This document shows positions 11,208 to 22,758 of a stretch of 64,000 nucleotides of DNA, piece by piece; within the stretch, counting starts at the first letter, position 1, and each line of letters starts with the position of its first letter. The notes below the pieces were generated by a model. That model searched no databases and had not been told where the DNA came from. It was given only the letters and a program-made list of their open reading frames with translations. This DNA comes from Ceratodon purpureus (taxonomy: Eukaryota; Streptophyta; Bryopsida; Pseudoditrichales; Ditrichaceae). The stretch is taken from the NCBI GenBank assembly GCA_014871385.1, contig CM026421.1:18623981-18687980 (forward strand), read 5' to 3'. A program made the position numbers and the translations under genes.

Positions 11208-14168
11208 CTATTCTTCTTCCTCCCCTTCCGGGCCTTCGCTTTCTTCGGTGTCTGTGAACTCCTCAGGGTTGTAATTCTTCACTCGGGATCCGTTCACCCG
11301 GGTTTCGAAGCTATTTCCCTGGAGGTCCGCCAGTTGTAATGATCCGTTCTCAAAGATCCGCGTAACCCGGTAAGGTCCCATCCATCTCGTGTGCAACTTC
11401 CCCGGAAACTTTTGGTGCCGATTATCGTATAAGAGCACCAGGCCTCCTTCTACCACCTTATTGTCCTTAGGAATTCTTTTGTCGTACGTCTCCTTACGTT
11501 TTGCCTGGACATCTACAGCCTGCTGGAGAGCGCCTCTCCTGACTTCCTCCAGATCCTGTAATGCCACGATCCGGTACCCCGGGTCCTCGACTCTCGTCCC
11601 GTGACGGGCAGCCATAACCCGTAAGGTTTCTACCTCCAGCTCCACTCCGTGAACTGCGGATTGTCCAAAGACTAGGAAGAACGGACTCTTACCCATGGTT
11701 TTCTTCTCGCTGGTATTGTAGGCGTGTACAGCTGAGGGGAGCTTCCGATCCCAATCCGTCTTATGAGCCGAGACCATCTTGTTCAGAATCTTTCCGACGA
11801 TGCCATTAGCTCGTTCCGTCAGCCCATTCGCTTTCGGATTATAAGGGGTCGTCTTCCGGTGCTTGATGAGATACCGTTCCGTGATATTGATGATGACATC
11901 GTTTAGGAAATGTTTTCCCCGGTCACTCACCAGTTCTAACGGATGTCCAAATCTCATCATTATTTCTTCAAAGAGAAATGTGGCTGCGGCTGCGGCGTCA
12001 TTCTTCACCGTTGCTCTTGCCTCTACCCATCTGGTCGCATAATCCGTAGCCAGGATAATGTATCTCCTCTTCCGGGCTGTGACCGGATTGATCGGTCCGA
12101 TAAAGTCTATCCTCCATTTTTCAAACGGAGCCAAGGGTATAATGGGAATCAGGGGCCAGTGGTTCCGGAACGAGGGTGCCCCGGTTCTTTGACATTGGTC
12201 ACACTGCCCTACAAATTCCTTCACGTCCCGGGAGAGGTAAGGCCACCAATATCCGGCTGATCGGATCCGCTTGATGGTTGTCTCCGAGGCGAAATGGCCG
12301 CCCGAGGGTCCGGCGTGTAAGGCCCTCATGACCTGCCTTCGTTCGGACTCCTCGAGGCACCTCCGTAATACATCATCCGGTCCCATCCGGAAAAGTACTC
12401 CTCGGATCAGTGTGAAAGGAGCTACTGTATTCTGAAACACCATCTTTTCCTCCCGCGTAAATCCCTCCGGGTACCTCCGTTGTGTTAAATACTGGATAAT
12501 CTCCGAATAATCGGATTCCTCCGTTCCGGAAATGTGAAATACCTCCGCCTCTTCCGGAAACTCATCCGGAAACGTGGCGGTGATATCCGAGACTGCTTCC
12601 GGGCCTCGCATCCTTGACAGGTAGTCAGCGTTGGCATTGGCCTTACCCGGTTTCACTACTACCTCGTAGTTAAATTCCTGGAGCAGCAAGATCCATCGTG
12701 CAATACGCCCTGAGAGATCCGGTTTGTTCACCAAATACTTCAGGGAGTCATGATCCGTGTGGAACACGATCTTGTATCCGAGAAGGTAGTGTCGGAACTT
12801 CTTGCAGGCGTATACTACCGCCAAGGCTTCCCGTTCAGTGGTAGTATATTTCCGTTCCGCAAGGCTCATCTGCCTGCTAGCATAATAGATCGGATGCTCC
12901 TTCCGATCCTCCCCTTGCTGCCACAGAATCGCCCCTAGGCACCACCCGGAAGCGTCGATTGTCACATGGAATTCCTTCGACCAATCCGGTGCTGATAGGA
13001 TCGGAGCTGTGGTCAAGGCCTTCTTCAGTTCCTCGAACGCCTGCTGTCTCCGTTCCGTCCACAAAAACTCTTCTTCCTTCTTCAACAGTTCAGTTAATGG
13101 GGCTGCCAATTTGGCATACGCAATAATAAACCTCCTATAGTATCCGACGCATCCTAGGAATCCCCGGACCTCTCGGACGTTGGTGGGAGACACTAGAATA
13201 AGGATAGCTCGTACCTTATCCGAATCGACTTCCAACCCGTTCCGACTTACGATGTGCCCGAGAAGAATTCCGGAAATCATCCCCATAAAACATTTTCCGG
13301 GGTGTAATTTCAGTCCGGTTTCCCTGCACCTCTGGAAGGTCCTTCGGAGGTACTCGAGATGTTCCTTCCACTTACTAAACACCGCGAAGTCATCGATGAA
13401 GACTTCTAGAAAATGCCTCAAGAAATCTCGGAAAATATCCACCATCAGCCTTTGGAATGTTCCGGGAGCGTTACACAGTCCGAAGGGCATTCTGTTGAAG
13501 GCGAACGTCCCCCATTCCGTGGTGAAGGTCGTTTTCAGCTGATCTTCTTCCCGGATCGACACCTGGTTGTAACCGGAAAATCCATCAAGAAAGCTGTAGC
13601 ACTCCTGCCCTGCCACGTGATCGAGGATAATGTCCGTAAAAGGTAACGGAAAGTAATCCTTCTTTGTGGCCGCATTCAGTTTCCGAAAATCTTGACAAAC
13701 TCGGATCTTGACTTTCCCATCCGAGCCAACTTTCTTCGGAACGACGACTATGGGCGATACCCACTCGGAATTATTTACTGGATAAATGAATCCGGCTTTC
13801 AGGAGGCTATCGATCTCTTCCTTCACCATCAGAGAATACTTCAGATTGAGCCTGTACTGGCGTTGTCTGACCGGAACTGATCCGTCAACCAAGTCTATAT
13901 GATGTTGGCCGAGTTCCGGAGGTATTCCCTTGAGGTCGGATGGGGACCAAGCGAATACGTCTAAATATTCCTTTAGTAAATCCACATACTCCTTTCTCTG
14001 CTCCTTGCTCATGCTTCGCCCTAGCAGAAATGTCTTTCCGGGGGCTACTTCCACCTTCTCATAGTCGGATGGTTTCACAACGTTCTTGACTCGTTCCGAT
14101 TCCTGTTCCTCTCCCTGATCCGTCCATGCGCTCCATACCCGGACAGGGGTGTCCGGATCAAGACCCAT
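11208..14168 (-). pseudogene. Family E pol, 5'-truncated (RT, RNase H, integrase)
   Basis: An open minus-strand frame of roughly 985 pol codons; the first part of the longer open frame, beyond about 14168, is antisense host LTR and not pol. In order it holds reverse transcriptase (VPVRQRQYRLNLKYS, YPVNNSEWVSPIVVVPKK, active-site FIDDFAVF), RNase H (FHVTIDASGWCLGAILWQ, TDHDSLKYL), integrase HHCC finger (LHAGPSGGHF...CDQCQR), the DDE core (DFIGP, SDRG, LTERANG), and a C-terminal domain ending in an acidic tail. The protease and its upstream part are absent. The lineage is non-chromovirus Ty3 (Tat/Athila side), by similarity to family A and its tRNA-Asp primer site. Confidence 0.85.
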
Positions 14169-17100
14169 GGAGCTGGATGACATCGTGAATCCGGAGGCCC
14201 GGAGAGTCGTAGGGTTTATGAACCCTATTTTCCATCCGGAAAAGCCCAAACGGATCACCATCAAGTGGGCGTCCGTTTTCATTGGGGCCATGATCGGTGA
14301 ATACACAGTAGACTGGGGTGTCATGATGAAGACGATAATCGACCGGCAGGTAGCCAATCTCCGGAAGACCAAGAAGCAGGCCACCTGCCTTCCGTCTTTC
14401 CTCATTCACCTCTACCGTACTAAGGGGCTGTTGGGTCCTGAGGAGGTCCGGGAGTACGATGAGCTCTTAAGCTATCAGCAGTTCGCTGAGCCGGAAGAAG
14501 TGTCCGATCAGGACGATGATGATGATGTTATCGAGGTCTCCCCCACGCCGGCTAAGAGACCCCGTCCCAGCCCGGAAAAGGGACAGCCATCCGGATCACC
14601 TCGGACTCCCACACCGGCCAAGCGAACCGTGAACACGGAGATCCAACAGCCCACCGGGCCACCGGAGCACACCGGAGATCCGTACCAGGACTTAGTTAAC
14701 CTATCGGAGCAGGCGACGACGTATGCCCGGTTCTTACAGTCGACTAGGCAGGCGGAGGGCCGGTTGGCTAGGGAAGTAATGATCATTACGGAAACAGACC
14801 GGTTGGAGGATTGCCTGAGTATTCTTCGCAAGCACCGGGACTTGGCCAGTCTCCAGGACAAGCACATGGACCGGCTAGCGAAGTACCGGGAGAGGAATCA
14901 GAAGCTCGAGCAGGAGGTGCTTGATGCCCGGAAGGATTTCAGTGACGCCCGTGACCGGGCACTCGAGGCCATCCGGTCGGTCGCCGAGATCAAGGCCACT
15001 TTAGCTCTTCCGGTAGATGTGGGAAATCAGTGCGCCGTTTACCAAGCCTTCTTAACCCGTCAACCGGATCCGACTGTCAAGAAGATTATAAAGTTCATGC
15101 ACGACCGGACGCAGGTGATGAAGGACACTTGGATGCAGATGAAGAACCTGGTGGAGATCCTCGGTTACGCAGAGGCCGGTCCGTCATCAGGACCACCGGC
15201 AGATCGAGAGGAGCCCAGACCACCGTCCCCAACCAGGGAACCGGCACCGGTGCCACCTCCAGCCTCTCCGATACGGTCGGCCATCCGGCCAGCCCAACGG
15301 GAGGTAGGACACCCGCTGGAGGATCCTATCCCGGATACCTTGAGCAGTCTGCACACTCTACCCAATTTGGATGGAGTCGAGACTGTCAACCCCGGAAACA
15401 TTCCTTTGGGACCGGACCAGAGACCACCACCGGAAGGTTTTATGCCGGTACAGGGATCTCCGGAAACGCTCCAGGTGGATCTTAGCGCAGTTCCGGTGGC
15501 GGCACGATCTCCATCCCCGGCGGTTCAAGCAGAACGATCCCGGAAGTCCAGTGAACCGTCGGCATCTGAGGCTCCGGAGGAAGGCCCCTCGTTGAAGAAA
15601 CTGAAGCGGGTACAGAAGAAGGAACGGTTGGACGGAACCCGACACAGTCCCCGGCTCGATAAGCACAAGGAGTAGGGTTAGGATAAGGACCGGATAAAAT
15701 GGCAGCGACTAACGATGGGGCTCCAGTGCACCCGGCTGCCAGTCCGGATAGATAGCGGCAGTAACTAGGAATAGAAGGCGGCCACCGGTCCGGGATTCCC
15801 GGATCCAAGATCCGGAATTTCTGGATCTCGGTGGGCCACTTGGTCGCTTTAGGAATCGATAGGTTTTAGTATTTAAGTTGGACGTTTTTCCAAGGCCGGG
15901 GCCTTGTTTTTGTACGCCGTTTTGTTGTTGCAATTGAGAATATACTTTTGGATTTGTTGTGTCAACCGGCTGCTGACGGGTCCGTTTCTGTATGGTCTGT
16001 GGTACTATTGTCTTCAGTAGTGTTCCGGAGGAGTGTTGAACGGTAGGAAGGTCTGGAGAGCGCCCGGAGAGACTGGGGAGGTGTCAAGCGTCGAGTGTTG
16101 ACGGTTTCCAGTCCCGGAAGGAGTCCGTAGGGAAAGAGAGACGTATTGCAGCAGGGCTGGTAGTCTCAAGGACACGGAGAGCCGTGTGTACACCGGGATC
16201 CGGAAACGGACCGGTCGCTTCCTGTAGATGGGATAAAAGCCGGATGTCCTACTGCGAACCAATCCGGAAGGGAGATGATATAGTTAGGATACCGTACAAC
16301 CGTAAGGTGATGTCATTGTAGTATGATTTCCGTATCCATAACCGGCACTGAGTAGTTATCCGGACCGGTCCCTAGCCATACGGAAGGATTATTACTCCAC
16401 TTCTCGGGTGGTAGATAGGAACAGTGGGGTGTCCAGCCACTTTAAGTCACGGGACGGTGGAAAATCCAGCCACTTGAAAGGATAGACGGATCAGTGGGAA
16501 CCGGCCACTAGTCTAAAAAGCCGGAAAATAGGAACGAGGCAAAAACTACCGGAGTCGGCCAACCGTCTGTAAGACGGAGTACGGTCGGACACTGGTGGTG
16601 ATTTCCGTTAAAATCTAAAAGGAAGAAAACTATAGGTCTTCGTGGGAACGAACACGGAGTGGTTCACTTTGGGGGGTATTTAGTGTCAAATAAGTGCCTT
16701 CCGGAGGAATACGGATACCACGTCGTGCTACAGGAGGCCTACAGCTCACACCTCATCCTCTGCCCTAGTAGGCTACAGCCCAGCTGCTGTCCCCGGAGGA
16801 CCCGACAGTGCTGCACCTACTCCACACCCTCTGAGGCATCCCACAGTGACGTCAGTAGTGCGACCTCCTGCTGTGCCCACAGCCCGCACCACCGACTTCA
16901 CCTCTGCGCCTCCTCGACCTCCTGTCAGTACTCAACGGAAGCAGTTGCCGTACAGAGCCTACAAGGAAGGTAGTGATCCAGATGCCCATCTCCGCTACTT
17001 TGATAAATGTGCCTGGTTCAATGGGGAAACTGATGAACAAGTGATTATCAGTGACACTGTTCGGGACGACTCTTGTGGATAAAGCCCAGAGATGGTTTGA

Positions 17101-17570
17101 TGATTGGCTGGATCACCATCTTTACTGCACGTGGGAAGAGGCTAAGGAAGCTTTCAAACTGCGATATCGAGAGCAGAATTCAGATGAGCAGGTCTACATG
17201 ACTCTCAGAACCTTCAAACAGGGTGAGGGAGAGAAGGTACAAGACTACTACGAACGTTTTATGAAGTTGATCAAGTGCCTGCAGACAGAAGTGGGAGAAG
17301 GGTTCAAGCTTACATATTTCAGGGCAGGTCTGCTTGATTACTTGAAGGTGACTACCAGTGGGTCTATAGCAAACACCCTTACCGAACTGAAGGAGTTGGC
17401 TAGGCGCTGTGAGACTAATTGTACTGATGCTTCGGGGAAGAAGTTATACTTTCAGGCCAAGAGGACAGAGCCGACTAATAGTCGGGCTAGTACTGCAAAT
17501 GCCCAGGCAGATCAGGTGGAGACAGTCAACCGCAGGTTCTGCACGGTATGCAAGAAATTTGGGCATGAAG

Positions 17571-20500
17571 TGTCGTAGCACGGTGGTAACGTATTCAGTT
17601 AAATAACCTAAATAACGCGTAACACGCTAAAACCGCGCCAAGTTCGTTCCCACGAAGAACCTGCGGTTGTAAACACAACTGAGAGAAGAGATAATCTAAA
17701 AGAAACACATAAAAATCCCAAACACAAACCCAAGAAACACCCAAGGCCACAAAATCTAAGGGATAGAGAAATCCCGGATACTACTTATCACGGAAAATCC
17801 CACTATCCAAAGGTGGAAAGTGGAACACTATCTACCCCCAAAGACTACAAGAAACCTATCTTATCTCTACAGGTCCAGAATTCCGACCCTAGAGCCCATC
17901 ACTATGTACATAGAAACATCCCAGAAAACCCATCGTAGTTAGCTACTCTATGACAGCATCTCTGGGATTACTAGTGGAATCTTTACTGCTATTCCACTTT
18001 TCCGTCACCAACCGACTTCCGTAACGGGAATAATTCTAGCGGTTTAAGCTAGAATGCTCCAAGAGGCTTTGTAGTTATTTCCGGGGATTTCGCCCACTGA
18101 TTTGTCAGGGTTTTCTCCCTACTTCACGTACTCCTACACTAATACTCCCTCCGCCTGGTGTTTCGATGGGGGCAGCCTTCTCGCGGAAAACTGTCCCACT
18201 CAAGTCTCGTACCACTCCCCCAGAAGGGGTGGAAATGCGGAAATGGGCCACTACCCTCACAACGGGTACAAATGCTGTTTTCCGCAGGTCACACAGAGTA
18301 GGGCCACGTTTCCACGTTTCCGATGTTGGGGTGGATCGTGGAAATGGTGAAGCTCAAATCCTTGTACCAAAGTACCCCCTTCGAATCCCCAAGTATCCTC
18401 GAGCCGGAGTACACCCTCCGCACCCAAGTCTGGTATCTGCCACTTCCACTTTCCGCCCTCTCCTCCTTTCCGCCCTTAATGTTCCTCCGTCTAACACCTT
18501 CCGCACAGGGGGTGATACCGAACCGATTAAGCAAGTACACCAATCCTAAACAGGGGCGGTTGCTAGCTCACCAAGTACCCCCTTGCATGATAGCAAGGGC
18601 TTGAATTAGGGATGTTTAAAACTTGCTTAATAGAGGCTCACAGCCCGAACTGACCTAACACGGAATACTAGCCTAACTAACCTACACAGCGTTTATGGGG
18701 ACCGGTGCAAACTCGGAAACAACAAGAATGGGAAGGAGGGACCACTCACTTTGCTCATGCACTCAAGAAAACAACTCAAGACAAATGTGGAGTAAAACAT
18801 AAAGCCTGAATTGAACAAAAGAACACAAACATCGCAAAATGGTGAGAGAAAACCCCAAGGGTTCTCCCTTTTAAACTACTGAGCCACGGGCCGCGTGATC
18901 AGAATCACGGGCCACGTGGCAGCCGACTGACTCTCCGCTACCCGAAGAGCCAAGGCCCGAAACTAGCAAAAAGACAAAAACAATAAAGCCTAACTATTCT
19001 GATCTACCTGGATCTATCTACCACGACTTCGTGCATCTGAAGCTTCCTACCAAAATTAACTCCTAGAATCTACCCACTGCCCCTCTTCTTCCTCTCCTTG
19101 GCCTCCATCTTCTTCAGCTTCCGCTTTTCCTTGCGGCCCAGCTTATCTTTCGCGGCCACTGAGGCTAGTGGCGGTCCAACTGTCGCATCGTGGCCAAGTG
19201 GGCCTGAGATCTCGGCGGCGCGCTCCTTCAGATCCGAGGAATCCGGCGCAAGTGGGGCTGCCAGCTGACTGACTTCCGGCTGCCGTGAACCACGTGGCTG
19301 AGTGGCCGGTGTCACTTGCTCCTTCTCCGAGAAAAGTGGCGGCGGGTTTCTGGAAACTACCTGGAAAGTCACTGAAGGGCTGGCCGGTGATGCCTCTGCC
19401 ACGTGGCCGCTTCTCAGGGTCTCCTTATCGCCGGCGGAAATAGCCGGGGTGGAATTCAGATCCACTGTCACAGGGGCGGAAACAGGGTCCGGGGTAGTAA
19501 TGTCCGTAATATACTCTTCTTCTCCCGCTGCTTCGGTTTCCGCTTCGGCCCTTGTGCCTCCCGGGGTCTTCTCAGCTGAACTCGAGGAAGTCTCCTCATC
19601 CTCCGAAGACTCATCTGATGACGGGAACAGCTGATCCAAAGTAGCCACCAGAGTCCTCATTGCTCTTAGGGCCGCGTCCATCTTGCTCCCCTGATCCATA
19701 ACAAAGGGAACCAACTTGGTCCCGGAGACGTGGCCCGCGTTCTTCAAATCTGCATCGAACATCTTGGCCTTGAGCCATACATCTCCGGGGACTCCCACCG
19801 TATCCATGACCTTCCTTGTGACGCTGGCTGCCTCCCTCATCTGTTTCTGGAGCTCCTTCTTCTCTGCCCCTACCTTCGCAAGCTTCTCCAAGACCTTCCG
19901 ATTTTCCGCCGTGAGTTGGTCCACCTTCCCTTCCAGCTTCCGTTGGTGGCGCGGATCCTGTACCGCTTCCCGGACTGCTGTCACTAAGGTATCCCGCGGA
20001 GGGTTCCCTACTATTGCTCCCAACTGCTGGAGCTGAACCTCATTAACCCTCCACCTATCTCTTACCCCCTCCAGGTCGCGGATGATGGCATCCAGTGACA
20101 CTTCCCTTCTGGGCTGACTGTCCGTTCCAGCTTCCACTACTCGGGTGGCGGACCTGGTCCGCGTTGCAGGTGTCCCTTCCGTCGTTTTCCTCTTCTTTGC
20201 CGCTGGCTGCTCCTCGGTACTGACCTCTATAACCTCCTCTTCCTTTGATTCGTCCGGGCCGAGGTCGGGTTCCGAGTCAGTGGTCTGCAATTCCCTCATG
20301 ATCTGGTGGCCCGCCCACTGGACCGTCTCCTCTTCCGTGAGCAGGTTTCCATGCTCGTACAGGTGGTAAAGGAATGGCCCAATGTATGAGGGCTGCCCAC
20401 GCTTGGTAGCCGTGGCCAGCTTGTGTACCACCTCCCCTATGATACTCCCCCAGTCCACTACCCTCTCCCCCGAGAAGGAGAGAAGAATAGTAGTGGCTAG

Positions 20501-21960
20501 GGTGAGAGTTACATTGTAAGGCTTCTCAGGGCTTAGTATCGGCACTAGAAATGCCAAGACCCTCCTCTCCCTCTTGTCCTTACAGTCCTTCACATAATAC
20601 CCATACTTCGCATCCAACTTCTGGGCAAACTTACCTCTGGTACAGTCGTCCTTCTTGGATGCCATGCCCTCACCTCCGGTTGGAAACCCGTAAACTCCTG
20701 TCCAGAGCTCCGCACTCCAGCGATCGGGCCGCCCCCGCACAGTAGTCGCGTACCGCGGATCCACCTTCCCGGTAGTTAGTTCCTTCACCATAGCCTCGCT
20801 TCGCACCCTCCAGGACTTCTTCAATAAACCACCGCAGCCCATCCTCTTAAGGTCCTCCTCTAGGTCACGGCCCTCCTCTGCATTGCTGGGGATACCCACG
20901 TGGATCTTTCGGAGACCCACTGTCCCGTCTTGGCTTCGCTTCTTGGGCTGTGCGGCCATGGCGTCCCACTGTCGGTGCGTACTTCTAACCCTCCGGCCCC
21001 TCAGTCGCGGTCGGCGCTCCCAATCCTCCGCTGTCTGCTTGGTGACTGCTCCGCAGTGCCGCGATCCCACTGTCGGTGCTGTCCACTTTGCTTGGGTGGC
21101 GCCGCGGTTAGGGTTTCCCACCTCAGGCTGCTACCGACTACCACTAACCCGAGCTCCCTTCTAACACTGTGCTGCGACCTAGGGTTTCTCCACACGACGT
21201 GCTGCCCACTGTGGCTGCGTCCCGACTACCACCGCCCCTCTAAGAGATGTCTCAATTCGGCGCTGTCCGCTGTCGGTGCTTCCCGCCTCCAGCGTTATCC
21301 GCTACCTGCCAAAAGTTATTTCTACAGTGCGCTCCGCCTCTCTCGGATCCCACTAGTTCTATCCCTCACCCTAGACGGCCGCTACCGACTACTACTCACA
21401 TCTCTCCTCTAAACCCTCACCTCAGAAAGATGGAAAGAGAGAACTCCTCTCTCGAAGGAGGGGCTTCTAACCCTAGCCGCCGGTCCGATATCCGGGTCGA
21501 AACCCGGGATGGGTGAGATCCGGCTTCTGCATGGGCCGGGTATCGCCTTTCCGCTTTCTACCTCTAAGTTTCCACCAAAAGGGCGGAAATCTAACTATCT
21601 CTAATTACTACTTTTTAACATATTTAACTATTTTTATTTTTCCTTAATTTCTATTTCTATCATTCTAATCTAATGTCTACAATTAATTCTAACTAACTAT
21701 AACTTCTATCCTTTTTAACACTTTTAATCTAAAAACATAGACAAAACAATAATTCATGGAAAGTCGTGACACGACACTCCATGACTCAAGCGAAAGGGAA
21801 ACGGAGGCGAAGCAAGGGATACTGGGAGTACAAGTGGAAAGAAGAATCGGTGAGCAGAAACAACAAAGGAAAGGGGGAGGACGAAGATCAACTCTCCTCA
21901 GGAATTTATAGAGAGCTGGAGCGGAATTCCCAAGGAAGGAAGGACGGGACAACATGATCA
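17571..21960 (-). mobile_element. Probable solo LTR of family C (about 4.39 kb)
   Basis: The left end TGTCGTAGCACGG interrupts the family B gag frame just after GGGCATGAAG. At 21960 the sequence reads ATGATCA followed by tgaag, a copy of the 5 bp preceding the left end (17566-17570), and a gag-like B sequence seems to resume. TG...CA ends plus the 5-bp duplication support one LTR insertion without an internal region. The right end is less sure than the left, because it rests on a 7-bp match. The LTR carries a minus-strand 683-codon open frame related to the LTR proteins of families A and E. Confidence 0.6.
19070..21121 (-). CDS. LTR-borne reading frame of family C
   Basis: Open frame of 683 codons. 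The likely start is the ATG at 20959 (GCCATGGCC, protein start MAAQPKKRSQDG), which aligns with the family E protein start and gives about 629 residues; upstream sequence is only open, not clearly coding. Conserved N-terminal blocks shared with families A and E: CGGLLKKSW, TVRGRPDRWSAELWTGVYGF, RRVLAFLVPILSPEKPYNVT, GERVVDWGSIIGEVVHK and PFLYHLYEHGNLLTEEE. A predicted coiled-coil follows (VDQLTAENRKVLEKLAKVGA), then a Ser/Glu/Thr/Pro-rich region and a basic Lys/Arg C-terminus (possible nuclear signal). No catalytic motif is recognised. It looks whole despite lying in an apparent solo LTR. Confidence 0.65.
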   Translation of the reverse strand: MGNPNRGATQAKWTAPTVGSRHCGAVTKQTAEDWERRPRLRGRRVRSTHRQWDAMAAQPKKRSQDGTVGLRKIHVGIPSNAEEGRDLEEDLKRMGCGGLLKKSWRVRSEAMVKELTTGKVDPRYATTVRGRPDRWSAELWTGVYGFPTGGEGMASKKDDCTRGKFAQKLDAKYGYYVKDCKDKRERRVLAFLVPILSPEKPYNVTLTLATTILLSFSGERVVDWGSIIGEVVHKLATATKRGQPSYIGPFLYHLYEHGNLLTEEETVQWAGHQIMRELQTTDSEPDLGPDESKEEEVIEVSTEEQPAAKKRKTTEGTPATRTRSATRVVEAGTDSQPRREVSLDAIIRDLEGVRDRWRVNEVQLQQLGAIVGNPPRDTLVTAVREAVQDPRHQRKLEGKVDQLTAENRKVLEKLAKVGAEKKELQKQMREAASVTRKVMDTVGVPGDVWLKAKMFDADLKNAGHVSGTKLVPFVMDQGSKMDAALRAMRTLVATLDQLFPSSDESSEDEETSSSSAEKTPGGTRAEAETEAAGEEEYITDITTPDPVSAPVTVDLNSTPAISAGDKETLRSGHVAEASPASPSVTFQVVSRNPPPLFSEKEQVTPATQPRGSRQPEVSQLAAPLAPDSSDLKERAAEISGPLGHDATVGPPLASVAAKDKLGRKEKRKLKKMEAKERKKRGSG

Positions 21961-22758
21961 TGAAGCCGAGAGAAGGAGATTTGAGGCGAGAGGATTGTGC
22001 AGGATTGAGAAAGATTGGATATCCATAGGGCAACCGAATTATGAGACAGCCAAGTGGGGAGACGGATTTGACAATGATTTCTCCCATCATGACCATCGGA
22101 TCAGGGGATTACAACAATTATGATAGCCCCAAACAGCACCACATCAGAACAGAGAGTGAAGTGACACTATGTCACAAGTCGAAGGAAGGGCACAACATCA
22201 CAACCGGAAGGTGCAGAGGATGACCGGCACACACAGGAAGCAGGAATGGATAGAGGCGCTTCCAGCAACAACAGCAACGGCAAAAGAAGGGGAGTGGTTA
22301 CGGACAGACAGATGGGAACCCTAATTGAGGAAGGGAAGAGAAGATGAGAAGAGAATGCAATAGTCTCTTGCCTGTCAGTTTGGTGCGGAGGGGGGCGAGG
22401 AGGGCTTCTGGAGCAGAGCTTGAAGGTCTTACGGAGGGCGCGTGCAAGGAGGCAACACACGGTGACGATAAGGGATTTGATCGGGAGGAGGGGGTGGAAG
22501 GGAAGAATCCCAGGCAGTCCTCGGGAGCGGGAGCTGGCAGAGCACTACGGCGCCGGAAGGGGTGCGGAGAGAGAGATCTCTGCGAATGAGATAACGAAGG
22601 AGCATATCGAAACGAGCCCAAGACATCAACTCCTCATCATTTGATTTTATTTCCCCTGTATTTAGTTCTGCTTGTTGCTTTTATTAGGGCACTTGAGTAG
22701 GATTGATAAGAGTACTTGCTTGGTTTAAGTGATAGTACAGCACTATGATTTCAAAACA
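21961..22758. other. Spacer, possibly residual family B
   Basis: The first about 160 bp read as a gag-like plus-strand stretch in register with the interrupted CCHC region of family B. After that nothing is recognisable. A TATAAA-like box lies just inside the C LTR at about 21904 (minus). Short open frames here have no protein-like character. Confidence 0.35.

Larger units (their letters stand above)
7520..14168 (-). mobile_element. Nested family E element: one LTR plus truncated pol
   Basis: Minus-strand insertion inside the solo A LTR. It consists of a 3' LTR (7520-11171, TGTCGAAACACGG...GGATCCCACA on the plus strand), a polypurine tract, and pol from its stop at 11208 up to about 14168, where it ends abruptly in host LTR sequence. 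Gag, the primer site and the 5' LTR are missing, together with about 35 bp of the host LTR. No target duplication is therefore recoverable, and the right junction is best read as a deletion. Where the two overlap it is about 99% identical to family E copy 1 at 1-2423. It is a fossil, though the surviving pol frame looks open. Confidence 0.82.
7196..15675 (+). pseudogene. LTR-borne reading frame of family A, split by nested element
   Basis: The N-terminal part (7196 to about 7519) and the rest (about 14169-15675) match the 622-residue frame inside the complete family A LTRs (start MGRKGKEPAAEGQSFRVQRV, end SPRLDKHKE). The family E element lies between the two parts. Protein-level differences from the younger copies are mostly conservative (for example VMPLMPADERE against VMPLIPAGEKE), suggesting the frame was under constraint before it was interrupted. 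The function is unknown. It is broken in this copy. Confidence 0.75.
6610..16732 (+). mobile_element. Solo LTR of family A, split by a family E element
   Basis: The left end TGTGGAAAGTGATTTCCACGG and right end CCACGTCGTGCTACA match the ends of the 3516-bp family A LTRs at 24882-28397 and 34263-37778. It is flanked by the 5-bp direct repeat ggagg (6605-6609 and 16733-16737), as expected for one clean integration. No internal region is present, so this is a solo LTR left by recombination. Removing the nested element (7520-14168) leaves about 3.47 kb, close to 3516 bp, with about 35 bp of LTR lost at the nested junction. It differs noticeably from the complete family A element, so it is an older or different subfamily. 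Confidence 0.88.
4634..17570 (+). mobile_element. Family B gag-bearing LTR element, interrupted and partial
   Basis: Plus-strand element recognised from a gag-like coding region in pieces (5299-6609 and 16738-17570). It is interrupted by a solo A LTR (6610-16732, duplication ggagg) and then by a family C LTR (from 17571). A short gag-like stretch seems to resume at about 21961. No LTR, primer site or pol of this family is seen in the window. The left end at about 4634 abuts the truncated family E copy. The element is broken and is the oldest layer of this nest, because two other LTRs lie inside it. Confidence 0.65.
5299..17570 (+). pseudogene. Family B gag, split by the solo A LTR
   Basis: The first piece, from the ATG at 5299, encodes about 350 residues of hydrophilic, Gln/Glu/Arg-rich, probably coiled-coil sequence (many EQ, RE and QQ runs). 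The piece right of the inserted LTR, in its last 170 codons, carries a Retrotrans_gag-type domain (around AQRWFDDWLDHH and the YYERFMKLIKCLQ helix) and then the start of a CCHC knuckle (CTVCKKFGHE), where the family C LTR begins. The long Gln-rich N-terminal extension is unusual for Ty3 gag. It is a broken fossil with several interruptions, and I infer no function today. Confidence 0.6.

Noticed and set aside
14168-14405. N-terminal 80 residues of the 1065-codon family E pol frame
   Set aside because: They are antisense of the host A LTR frame beyond the deletion junction, open by chance and not pol.
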